Of a stretch of 64,000 nt of DNA, positions 28,301-35,800 are shown piece by piece. Position 1 is the first letter of the stretch. Each line of letters opens with the position of its first letter. Source of the stretch: Verrucomicrobiales bacterium (GTDB lineage: Bacteria; Verrucomicrobiota; Verrucomicrobiia; Verrucomicrobiales; DEV007); assembly GCA_029213005.1 (NCBI GenBank), contig JARGPI010000002.1, positions 123-64,122 of the forward strand, in the 5' to 3' direction. Both the position numbers and the translations under genes were made by a program. The notes under the pieces are model-generated. The model saw only the letters and a program-made list of their open reading frames with translations. It was not told the origin of the DNA and did not search any database.

Positions 28301-28405
28301 CGCTTGAAATTCGGGAGGGGGGTCGCGAGAAATACTATCCTGTCCCTTGAGGGTTAGTGGTAAACAGAATAGAAAGACAAAAAGGGTGAAGCGAGTCCGA
28401 ATCAT
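22304..28405 (-). CDS. giant DUF3857-transglutaminase protein with helical repeats
   Basis: A 2033-residue exported protein. The signal peptide is residues 1-21 (to KGQ-D). DUF3857 spans about 60-265. A transglutaminase-like papain fold follows, with catalytic Cys353 in GYGDCKDKS, His396 in FDHC and Asp412 in CDPTD, so the triad is intact. From about residue 690 to the end there are TPR-like helical pairs (for example YAEAEGIFAKALSQTGRHEEAFATFERL). DUF3857-transglutaminase proteins are common in Bacteroidota and Verrucomicrobiota, usually at 600-700 residues; here more than 1300 residues of repeats are added. Likely a cell-envelope protease, cross-linking or binding scaffold. It is monocistronic, with its start 211 bp from the divergent moxR. 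Confidence 0.85.
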   Translation of the reverse strand: MIRTRFTLFVFLFCLPLTLKGQDSISRDPPPEFQAIEPILTPLEQAVSEKNGDTRTPQASQLRAKTYREILRETVVIVDEKKRTTRAEHLIMEAISDSGVQAVKEATFSFSKTLFRPHIALARTIQENGEEDLLRDGGTFIQTPQRWAQHSLYDDQGELKIIFPRVKKGSIIECIVVFEELEQIADEFGHTVRFWGGHSGNRRRFVIDLPDSVADQISISERGVTKSPVLKNVPEGRRRFVWELENVPFPSAETNGPSVLSLVPQVRISSFKSWDEVASWYRKLSGGVNGKLPGAVLREVEKWIPKNATQTEIVNILLEKVANDIRYTGLEFGVSAIKPNSPKEVWDAGYGDCKDKSNLLRVLLQHYNIPSYLTLVRSQSYGAIEKEAPHFGAFDHCILAVEDDKGNLDFCDPTDTNARVNILPIGDSGREVFVVTNDGGKWIRTPMPDGYTNRYAFDYKLESDQSFSGKLNYEGRGQAVLSAIKVFKEGTAIERRLAGSQFVSALIPNTRTPEINLTEANIDTQTLSFNAYVIRTTDRKAHSNLQERDFEFGIPGIVSFAPLVPENGARDRSRKDVYRQIGRREAMSGSIQLPDGYTPKKIPPPYSLRSKWLFGDAYWSYSSATNKLTLVARTIWQVGDIPPEDFSSFAASAREFRKWLSQSIPIHQSSTPPLQLTNLTPLSNFTVLSDGDSQLALVDYRYPRNGDAGLRRTALQRTSELFPKDRLTQFRCELELAILDLDKDPEKVIKRLQNVLKEDKGRIPVLHYAEAEGIFAKALSQTGRHEEAFATFERLSQETQLTNDVREWLILNLARESREMNQYEKAHAALETSLQWRAKRWQATFAEWAVLSCEVGKEEEVKTWLLKQASINTEETLQLCQLLLTYVDNLNPKPSETAQIALSSVFLEISTGETEPEFFSNALSQLINRQGVNSRQNEEAGKLIAEIKEGLKKKYSFYTSFVGADAPIEEARKKTMEADQAGDSLQAVRYVMGIFRDFEANSQSRGDIANAAIMLNRVLDEGGDKSGEELLDKLLIFLRNEPRGTHYWYHAHYHTAKASLRRKEWNQVEQTTTKVLQHETSEAPEEWQDSFRLLLADSQAGQMRFDEAIASYLKINPKPWTDTKVEIYVRALNTAAHVSDRKSALEFVEILRQTPETFRDSESFNLIREFVDQPNENLIKYWDKMDREWWPQWVRFASGLDMDVEVGKGNPVPDYRSIVRLNDRTVARSQEELLHGFSIAAKICRWNPAFIPIFYPYTLDIYNAPVPAMQRLAFRKVIIDGAKDIPFPGSNVRAVGSTMAALFLAQNSAFLKSVEELEESRELVATVLKENDFKDGDLNSLRPSLAFTQLIIAGQFDDYARQAIDFVETLLIEIPMFRGRADLVSTTLNLMKKNPQFHDAIPKFAERELKNPEVQRNSALTQLLKESRDQFGDTEGQDDLKTFFSEWIKTNQPEWWDYASPKTLEEAIELIATVPEAPSAPSSVLAMDDSSAARESYEKWITVDANYPDAVKAKALALYAMSDQVSEKERSAAFNAAISTLSNQTDSPGLQSLINSRHLDYRSRTQLKTRSGNRQSISPPLSNQNYDNYLGRMQARRPNQPGLTSEALEKSIVGFLEDESIEIPEEQRLDEMLRNPTLHHIQVFLEYSDRLARAEIPVHRGPAKWKLKVMQLKNRYSKILEVSLAYQKQWIEVFPDLTAKVELEHLTGPDRYIAERWNQISEYLESIRAGEIPHHDSGYATASSLLRRTGKPEYIELAAQSYLTVAPHLRQPYQGIGNAFDLDIPLHREIFRNWFESNRPRVENDYQIMGMVATLKVKSGENLLALDRLTEFQRISYLISTEDKERLTKEIADIDPTILLSDAFLPLTLEAYRLIGSQKEINLVENAIAETIPHLVTRLWSGERSRDNLRLLAKSMRRLKMTSKDLPAQFVTHLPDPLETELVWDDDTAYGRSEWFALHNNWKGVVELGEQAHLARPTTTDWIAILIEAYNALGNREKVIHFGKLYRESGRGLSDYPAMMSIVAGYENELPSR

Positions 28406-28546
28406 AACGAGACTTCCAAATCAATAAGGCTTGAAAGTTTCTAAGCAACTCGGAAACGAAGCGTAATCAGCGGTTCTTAGTCCGAAACGGTGCCGGATTT
28501 GTGGGTCCGGCGGGTTCATCAAAAGTGTTACCCGTGTCTTGACCGG

Positions 28547-28611
28547 GAGATTGTACCCTGTTAGGTCTCAGACTGTACCCTGTACAGTCCACGATTGTAC
28601 CCTGTTATATC
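28547..28611. repeat. dispersed palindrome R2, triple unit before moxR
   Basis: The full 19-mer gactgtaccctgtacagtc at 28571-28589 is flanked on both sides by half units in the same direction, gattgtaccctgtta at 28549-28563 and 28593-28607. The array ends 5 bp before the moxR start codon and so occupies the region where a ribosome binding site should be. Confidence 0.9.
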
Positions 28612-28616
28612 GACCT

Positions 28617-29618
28617 ATGAACGACACCAAAGAGCTGGAAAAAGGATTAAACGAATTCCAGGAAAAATTTCAGGAGCTGAAATCCGAAATCCAGAAGGCC
28701 ATCGTCGGATACGATGAGCTTCTCACCGATACCCTGGTGGCGGTTTTTTGTCGGGGACACATTCTGCTTGAGGGAGTTCCGGGGCTTGGGAAGACTTATC
28801 TGGTCCGGACTCTGGGAAAAGTGATGGGGCTCACACCGGGCCGAATCCAGTGTACGCCGGATCTGATGCCGGCCGATATTCTGGGGACGCACATCGTGAA
28901 CGAAAACGAGGATGGTCGCCGGGTGATGCACTTTGAAAAAGGACCCGTTTTTGCCAATCTCGTCCTCGTCGATGAGGTGAACCGGGCCACCCCGAAAACC
29001 CAGGCAGCGCTGCTAGAAGTCATGCAGGAGGGCGGTGTGACCGCCGGAGGTGAGACCATGATGCTTCCTCAGCCCTTTTTCGTGATGGCAACCCAGAACC
29101 CGATGGAAATGGAGGGCACCTACCCGTTGCCCGAGGCTCAGGCGGACCGATTTCTTTTCAAATTGCAGGTTCCGTTTCCGGACCGCGAGACTTTGGTCGA
29201 GATATCGAAGCGGACTTCGTCTTTTGATGAGCCGGATCTGAAATCGGTGATGTCCGGGGAGATTTTGACGAAATTTCAGAAACTCGTTGCCCACATGCCG
29301 ATCGCCGATCACGTGACGGCCTTTGCGGCGGACCTGATTCTCGCCACTCACCCAGGCCGCGATGCTACGACCGATCAAGTCGGTAAATTTGTCAGCTACG
29401 GAGCCAGCCCCCGGGGATTGCAGGCTCTGGTTCGCGGAGCGCGGGTTTACGCAGCTCTGGACGGTCGCACCACGGTCGCCAAGGATGACATCAAGCGGGT
29501 CGCTCTACCGGCGTTGAGACACCGGGTGATTCTCAATTTCCAGGGCGAAGCTGAAGCCGTCGGTGTTGATGGCCTTGTCGAGGAGTTGATCGAAAAAGTA
29601 TCCGCTTCCCAGTCGTAG
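28617..29618 (+). CDS. MoxR-type AAA+ ATPase
   Basis: A 333-residue chaperone-like ATPase. Walker A GVPGLGKT is at 53-60, Walker B LVLVDEVNR at about 119-127, sensor 1 ATQNP at about 160, and the lid contains SYGASPRGLQALVRGARVYA. MoxR proteins usually work with DUF58 and VWA-domain partners on protein or metal-cofactor maturation; none is adjacent, so this is an orphan. The ATG at 28617 is chosen because the conserved N-terminus (ELEKGLNEFQ onward) starts there. An upstream in-frame TTG at 28539 would only translate the R2 palindromes. No Shine-Dalgarno sequence is visible in the 20 bases before the ATG, since R2 replaces it. Confidence 0.93.
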   Translation: MNDTKELEKGLNEFQEKFQELKSEIQKAIVGYDELLTDTLVAVFCRGHILLEGVPGLGKTYLVRTLGKVMGLTPGRIQCTPDLMPADILGTHIVNENEDGRRVMHFEKGPVFANLVLVDEVNRATPKTQAALLEVMQEGGVTAGGETMMLPQPFFVMATQNPMEMEGTYPLPEAQADRFLFKLQVPFPDRETLVEISKRTSSFDEPDLKSVMSGEILTKFQKLVAHMPIADHVTAFAADLILATHPGRDATTDQVGKFVSYGASPRGLQALVRGARVYAALDGRTTVAKDDIKRVALPALRHRVILNFQGEAEAVGVDGLVEELIEKVSASQS

Positions 29619-29622
29619 TGAA

Positions 29623-30885
29623 CTAACGCCGGTTCTTGAAATATCTCACTAGGCCGGAGGTCACCCCGTCGGCATATTCCTGGTAGATGTTCTTTTTGTA
29701 AACCCCGTCGAACTCCCGGAGGCCCCGGTATTCTCCGGCCTGGACGCGGGCGTGAACTTCGCGGTGATTCATGCAATACGGCTCAAAAAACACCACCGGA
29801 CACATAAAAGCCCGGTTTGCGAGCAGGTTTCGCGCCCAGATGTAGGGGCTTTCGCAGACCGATTTACCACTGCCACCTTTTCCGTAGTCAAACGGCGGTA
29901 ACCGTGTCTCCTCCGCCATTGTTTTGGCGAGATCTTTCGCCAGAGCGAGTTCTTCGTAATAGATTCGCTGGAGGATGCGGTGGACCATTTCAAAGCGGGT
30001 GTCGTCCTCGGAAATCTCCCACTTGCTGTAGCATCCGTTGATGAGGAGGTGGAGGTGGTTCGAGGCCCGGAAGGACGGTCTGCTGCCCCAGGGCGAAGCA
30101 TTGAAATGGAGGCAGAGAGCGATGTCGGGCTGAAAAGCTTCGTTCAGGGTTTCCGCCCGGGACCGGATCTCGGAAGAAATCGCGAACATCTTTTTGGTCG
30201 TGTCTTTGATCCGCTTGCTCGATGGAATCATCCGTTTGCGCATCAGATAGGCACGGGCTTCGTCGTAGAGGCCCTCGGGTCGCAGATCGGTCACTGGATT
30301 ATTGTCGTAGCGCGTGAGCTGCACGATGGCTCCGAGCGCCCCGAGATCCCGTTCCAGGAGCCGGGCCACCCGTATGGTCATTTCACCCTCGCGGACCTCG
30401 ATGGTGTGCATTCCGATTGCGAAATGGCGGTCATCCCACCTCACCCAGTCGCCACCAATGTGCCCGGGATCGATTGCGACTTTTACGCCCTCGAGCAGTC
30501 GGGGAGACGCTTCCGGCGCGTCGTCCATTTCATAAGTGTCCCGCCAGTAGGTCTCCGGTTCGCCGGGGAGGTGAGCAGCCTCTTTAAACCAAAGCGTGTA
30601 ATAGCCCGCTCCGACATGATTGGACTGCTTCACGATCAAAGCGCGATCGGATTGGATTTCGATCAGTCCCTCGTATTCATCACGGTCCCGCGCGTAGCAA
30701 TGATTCAGCAAATAGGCAAACTCCGCTCCTGTCATGGTGCGCTGAAATTTATCCAACACCGACCAGTCCGGAAAGGTTCCGAGGCGGGCGACGTTCGGTT
30801 CCGGGGGCGGCTCCTCCGCTGCGAGACAGCCTCCAGTGATCAGAAATACCGACAGGAAACCCTTTAGAATGAGCAGGGGAATCAT
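29623..30885 (-). CDS. N-acetylmuramoyl-L-alanine amidase (Amidase_3), exported
   Basis: Cleaves the bond between MurNAc and the stem peptide of peptidoglycan. The 420-residue protein has an N-terminal signal (about 1-23, with a weak lipobox-like ITGGC). The catalytic domain begins at about 135 with VAIDPGHIGG (Zn ligand His142), continues with EGEMTIRVARLLERDL (Glu168) and CLHFNAS (His260), and ends with FFEPYCMNHREV carrying the catalytic Glu. An insertion of about 60 residues sits between the second and third ligands. The ATG at 30885 is preferred over a TTG at 30924 because it opens the signal peptide. It is convergent with moxR (4 bp apart) and divergent from ymdB. Confidence 0.88.
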   Translation of the reverse strand: MIPLLILKGFLSVFLITGGCLAAEEPPPEPNVARLGTFPDWSVLDKFQRTMTGAEFAYLLNHCYARDRDEYEGLIEIQSDRALIVKQSNHVGAGYYTLWFKEAAHLPGEPETYWRDTYEMDDAPEASPRLLEGVKVAIDPGHIGGDWVRWDDRHFAIGMHTIEVREGEMTIRVARLLERDLGALGAIVQLTRYDNNPVTDLRPEGLYDEARAYLMRKRMIPSSKRIKDTTKKMFAISSEIRSRAETLNEAFQPDIALCLHFNASPWGSRPSFRASNHLHLLINGCYSKWEISEDDTRFEMVHRILQRIYYEELALAKDLAKTMAEETRLPPFDYGKGGSGKSVCESPYIWARNLLANRAFMCPVVFFEPYCMNHREVHARVQAGEYRGLREFDGVYKKNIYQEYADGVTSGLVRYFKNRR

Positions 30886-30947
30886 CTTTATTTCGGTATT
30901 CTGAAATATAATTTGGTTATTCAAGGAAGGTAGCGAATAAATTACGC

Positions 30948-31748
30948 ATGCTTCGCATTCTTTTTCTAGGCGATATTGTAGGTGAACCCGGACGAAAAGC
31001 AGTCAAAGCCAGACTGCCTGAGATCAAGGTCGAAAAAGAGGTCGATTTCATTATCGTCAACGGCGAGAACGCTGCGGGCGGTAGAGGGATCACCCCGAAA
31101 ATTTCGATCGAGTTGCTCCGGGCCGGTGCCGCTGTGATTACGAGCGGCGATCATGCCTGGGATCAGGTCGAGATTTGTGAATACTATCCCACGGAGCCGC
31201 GACTGCTTCGTCCCGTTAATTACCCCGAGGGAACTCCCGGTTTTGGATCGATCGTTCTCGAAACCAAAAAAGGAAAAGTCGGCGTTCTAAATGTTCAGGG
31301 CCGTTCCTTTATTCAACCTCCACTGGAAAATCCCTTTCTCGCGGCTGAAGCCGAAGTCAAACGGATGCGGGAGGAGGAAGGGGCCAAGGTCATCTTTGTC
31401 GATATGCACGCCGAGGTCACCAGCGAAAAGATCGCGATGGGTCGGATGCTCGACGGTCAGGTGTCGGCTGTGGTCGGTACCCATACTCACGTGCAGACCG
31501 CCGACGAACAAATCTTTCCTGGCGGCACCGCCTTTCTCTGCGATGCGGGGATGTGCGGTCCGGTAGAATCCGTACTAGGTCGCCGCGTCGAACCCGTCGT
31601 GGAACGCTTCAAAACCGGTCTGCCTCAGCGATTCCCGGTCGCAAAAGGTGTAGTGGGACTTCGCGGGGTAATTGTCGATGTCGACGAAACCACCGGCAAA
31701 GCGATAGCTATCGAAAGATTTTCCGAAGACTACGATCGGGCGGAATAA
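30948..31748 (+). CDS. ymdB: YmdB-type metallophosphoesterase (TIGR00282 family)
   Basis: Dimetal phosphodiesterase; the Bacillus YmdB hydrolyses cyclic nucleotides in vitro and affects biofilm and motility decisions. The 266-residue length is exactly typical. Motifs are LFLGDIVGEPGR at 6-17 (metal Asp9), NGENAAGGRGIT at about 39-50, GDHAWDQ near residue 66 (the family often has GNHxWD; here Ser-Gly-Asp), VDMHAEVTSEK near 150 and GTHTHVQTAD near 178. It is often found beside the rny gene, which is not in this window. The ATG at 30948 is preceded by a weak aagg. Assignment to family is firm; the substrate in this organism is unknown. Confidence 0.92.
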   Translation: MLRILFLGDIVGEPGRKAVKARLPEIKVEKEVDFIIVNGENAAGGRGITPKISIELLRAGAAVITSGDHAWDQVEICEYYPTEPRLLRPVNYPEGTPGFGSIVLETKKGKVGVLNVQGRSFIQPPLENPFLAAEAEVKRMREEEGAKVIFVDMHAEVTSEKIAMGRMLDGQVSAVVGTHTHVQTADEQIFPGGTAFLCDAGMCGPVESVLGRRVEPVVERFKTGLPQRFPVAKGVVGLRGVIVDVDETTGKAIAIERFSEDYDRAE

Positions 31749-31801
31749 GCTTTCCGTCGGACCAACTGATATCATTCCGAAGCCCATCCGATTTGTGTTT
31801 G

Positions 31802-31926
31802 TTAGTGTTCATTAGTGGAAATTAGTGTTCCAAAAATGACAGAGGTATTGATTCGAGTCCGGGATCTATCCTCTCAATTTCTGTTTTTAACACTAATCCG
31901 CTTCGCTCGACACTAATGAACACTAA
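31802..31926. repeat. long nested inverted repeat (ttagtgttcattagtg family)
   Basis: The 16-mer ttagtgttcattagtg at 31802-31817 is repeated as an exact inverted copy at 31911-31926. Inside it a second pair, ttagtgtt at 31822-31829 and aacactaa at 31889-31896, also matches. The rest of the 31749-32072 spacer holds only AT-rich sequence that should include the promoter for the L,D-transpeptidase. It is not a classic terminator, as the stem is AT-rich with a 93-bp loop. Confidence 0.9.
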
Positions 31927-32072
31927 TGGTTTTAGCTTTCGTTCCGATCGCAAGTTTCGTTCGAAAAAGTTTGTCTGATCTCTAAATTTTGTTTACAAAG
32001 TTCTGGCATTCAATCTGCTACGTCTTCGCGGGTTGGGTCTGTAGAACTCAATTTCTCTACTAAACAAAATTT

Positions 32073-32849
32073 ATGAAAACCTGCCTGAAACTATGCCTTT
32101 TGATTTGCCTGTTTACGTTCGATCTATATGCAGAGGAAAAACCTCCGGAGTCGGTGGTGCCGGTGGAGGGCATTACCTTCGCCGTTAATCCGGGAAGGAT
32201 CTACCTGCCGGCGGAAGAGGCTGCGGAACTTCTGGGGTGGAAACTGGATTTGGATGAATCGAAAAAGAAGATCTCGCTCAACGGGACGAGTTTTAATTAC
32301 TGGTCGCTGCGACGTTTGATTGGTGGACCGGTCCTATTCAACGTGGCGAATCTGAAAACGGCGGGAGCGGAGGCAACGAAAGACGAGGAATCGGGTTGGA
32401 TCACCCTCACGACCGAAACGAAGGAAGTGGTTCTTTCGCCCGGCAGGAAGAAAGTCTTTGTTGATCTCGAAGCGCAGCAGATGAAAGCGTGGGAAGGGGA
32501 GCGGCTCGTTCTGGATTGTCATATCAGTTCGGGGCGTTATGGAAATACCCCGTCGGGAACGTTTCGCACCGGTCCTTACAAATCGAGGTATCACTATTCA
32601 AGTCGCTACCACAACGCCCCAATGCCCTACAGCGTTCAGTTTCGGGGGAACTTCTTCTTTCACGGGTTCTCTCACGTTCCCAATTACCCGGCGTCGAAAG
32701 GGTGTATTCGGATGCACCTCGATAAGGGAAATCCGGCCCGCTTCTTTTACGAGTGGGTGGATCGCGGGGTTCCCGTTCAAATCGTGAAGAAGACCCCGAA
32801 GGAGGAAATCGAAATGGTGGAAGCGCCTGCCACTCAGCCTGCTGGTTGA
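32073..32849 (+). CDS. L,D-transpeptidase (YkuD), exported
   Basis: Makes 3-3 peptidoglycan cross-links or attaches proteins to peptidoglycan. The 258-residue protein has a signal peptide (1-20, cut after LYA), an N-terminal domain of about 70 residues resembling a copper-amine-oxidase-N/beta module (FAVNPGRIYLPAEEAAELLGW), and the YkuD domain at about 125-245. The catalytic motif HGFSHVPNYPASKGCIRMH holds His197, Cys211 and Arg213, so it should be active. It is convergent with the large dehydrogenase gene (4 bp apart). The start ATG follows AT-rich sequence without a strong ribosome binding site. Confidence 0.92.
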   Translation: MKTCLKLCLLICLFTFDLYAEEKPPESVVPVEGITFAVNPGRIYLPAEEAAELLGWKLDLDESKKKISLNGTSFNYWSLRRLIGGPVLFNVANLKTAGAEATKDEESGWITLTTETKEVVLSPGRKKVFVDLEAQQMKAWEGERLVLDCHISSGRYGNTPSGTFRTGPYKSRYHYSSRYHNAPMPYSVQFRGNFFFHGFSHVPNYPASKGCIRMHLDKGNPARFFYEWVDRGVPVQIVKKTPKEEIEMVEAPATQPAG

Positions 32850-32853
32850 ATCG

Positions 32854-35800
32854 TTACTCTTCCGTCGGATAAGTGGTGAAATTTAACACCTCACCCCATT
32901 CGATAGCTTCGGTCCAGTCGCCGCCGGGAGTTACGAGAAATTGATTCAGGTAGTAGCTGCCCGGTGGGAGTGCCGAAAGATCGACGAGGCGGCTCGAGGT
33001 CTGAATGCCCGGTATCAGAGGAATTCGTTCGCTGTCGACCCAGGTATGGGTCTCGGCATCGAACAGGTCGATGGCAATTTCCAGAGGGGCCTGGCTGGTA
33101 TAACTGTAGTTGACACTCAGTGGCTGGCCCGCTTCCACTAACCAATTCAGAATTGTCAGCTGATAGGTCGTTTCCGGTGTGGTCGAAATCTCACCGTAAA
33201 CCGGTTCGCCCCACACTCCTGCGAATGCCCAGTCCCAGGGATCCGTTGATAGAAAGGTCTGGTAGGAAAAGCTTCCGCCCTCATCCGAAGGAACCGGGAA
33301 CGGGAAAATCTTTACTCCGGAGCCGGCGGTGACATCGAGCGATTCGCCGCCGATCCATCGGCCGTCGTCTCCGAGGATGCTTAAGTGAATGTAACCTTCG
33401 GAAATGGCATCGTAGGCGATATTGATACTCATCTCTCCGCCCGGAGTGATCTGGGTCGGAGCGGCGAGAATCCGAATCGAATCCTCAGTCGGTGGGAGCG
33501 GTGCTTCGTCGCTGACCTCTACCGATTGCACATCTGAAAATAAGGTGGCGCCGGTGTAGTCGCCTCCCGGTTCGGTCAAAAACACATTCCAGAAAAGGGT
33601 GTCACCATCGGCGGGCTGATTGATTAACGATACGGTTAGTTCCGCAAGGCTGGTTCCCGGAAGGATGCGAAGTCGGCCGCCTCCATACCATTGTGAGTTG
33701 CCGAAGATATCAACAACAAGATCTGCGGTCCGACTGGTGGTGACACCGATATCTATGGTGATGACTCCGAAGCTCGACGAGATTGTGCGGGGTAATGCGG
33801 CAGCATTGATCGACTGCGACAGCGCCGGTGGATTCGCAATTTCCGGTGCTCCGCTACTATACCAGTCTGTAGGGACCGCCTGGCGTGTCAGACCGGGGCC
33901 TTCCACCTCCAGAGACAAGATTTCATTCCCGCTCGCTTCAAAATACTCGACCGCAAAGTCGTATGTTCCCGCGTCGAGTGAGATTTCTCCGGCTTCCGTG
34001 GTGGCTCCATGTAATCCGTCATGATTTATCACAGTTGTTCCATCGATGATGAGGCGACTACCATCGTCGGAAGTGAGATGAAAGTTGTATTCCCCGGGCA
34101 CTTCCACGGTGATTGATCCATGAAAGCGCATCGCGAAATGGTCGTCGATTGTGCGGGGGGATAGATCCAGCCCGGAAACCGTTCCGGTTTTTAGAACCGG
34201 TAGTTGGGTGAAATCCGGAAGCGTGGAAAACGATCCTTCATAGTAACTGTAGTTCAGGCCGGTTTTGGTATCTGCGGTATACTGAAACTGGACCGGATTG
34301 TCATTTGCATTGCCATTTTCATCGTGAAGCGAATCGAACGGAATGGTGATATCGACGATGCCTTCTGCAGCGGGAGCCACTTCCAGAAGCCAACTGGTTC
34401 CCGCCCCTTCCAGACTGAGAAGCGAGCCGCCGCTGACCTCGATCTCTGCTGCATTGAGGCCCGCAACCGGCTCGGAGAACTCCACTGAAAGTTGGTTTCC
34501 GACTGGTGTAAGTTGGAAAGAGCCTGTCGGAGGAGAATGATCACTCGGGGCGAGTGCGGGGTCGACATCGGTAATAGGACCTTCCGCTGGATCCAGTGTT
34601 AGAATCCACTGCTGAAATACCGCCATCGCTTCCGCGTCCACTTCATTTTTTGCGAGAGGAGGCATCGCACAACATCCATCAAGTGATGACGCTCTCTGAT
34701 AGAGAATTGATTTGGTGGAGTCACCCGGGGAAACGAGCTTTGATCCAGCGATATCCAGAGGATTGACCGGCTCTGCGTTGATCAGGTTTTGCCAGAATAG
34801 GGGAGTGCGAAGGTCCGATTCAAATCTCGCCCGGGGGATGCTGTTTCCGGTGTGGCAGTGGGAACAATTGATATCGAGGTAGCTGCGAATCCGCTTTTCC
34901 AGCGTCGCACTGAGATCAGTTACTCCGGCGGCCGTCAACATCGCCTGAAATGTTGTATTATCGATCGCGGCATCGAAATAACCCGCGTCGTTTAAGGTCA
35001 CCAGTTGATTAAAGGGACCTCCTGCTTCCGTATAGGTGAAATCGCGATTGAGATGCCGCGTTTTGACTCCCAGCACTTTTCCTTTTGCTGTGGTATGGCA
35101 ATTGAAGCACTCGTTTCGGGACGGGAAATACCACTTCTTGGTGGTGTCGCCGATAGGGACTTCAATTTCCAGGCCGCTGGTTCCGGTGAGTAGGTGAGCT
35201 TCGGTCTCTTCCTCATTCCACCGGTAGTTCAGTCCATACCATTCCCCGTCGTCTCCTTTGATGGTGAAACGGGTTTCTACCTTCTTGCCATCGAGTTCAA
35301 AATGTTTGATCAAAACCGTGCCCACAGGAAAGATCCAGTTTCCCTGTTCGGAAAAGGTGATTTGATCATCCGTAACGCCGCTGCCGAAAGGAATTGAAAG
35401 CCAGCGGAGTTTGTCCGCTCCATCCGACCACAGAGGCTGGATGACATCGTAGGGCACGACCCCGGGTAAGGGAGTGAGATCCTCCAAGTCCGAAAAAGCG
35501 CCGGTGTCGGACAGACGAACCGGGGCAGCTTGGGTGCTCGAAAGATCGATAGCTTTCTCTAACCTTAAGAGCTGGGCGGGAGGCCCTCCTTCGCCTTCGG
35601 CCCGCTTCGTAATATAGATTTCCCCGTTCTGATCGACTCCAAAACCCAACATGATGTGGGGTGGAAGCGATAATAACTCGACGGGTGTGGGTTCTCCGGT
35701 TTCGGGATCTTCATCGAGGACGTAGAGGGTGCCCTTGTTGAATTCGGTAAATAGATATTTTCCGTATAGTTCCGGATTTCCCGTGCCGCGGTAGACATAA

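Noticed and set aside
28539..28616. 26-residue N-terminal extension of MoxR from a TTG
   Set aside because: It is simply the translation of palindrome R2; the conserved protein begins at the ATG at 28617.
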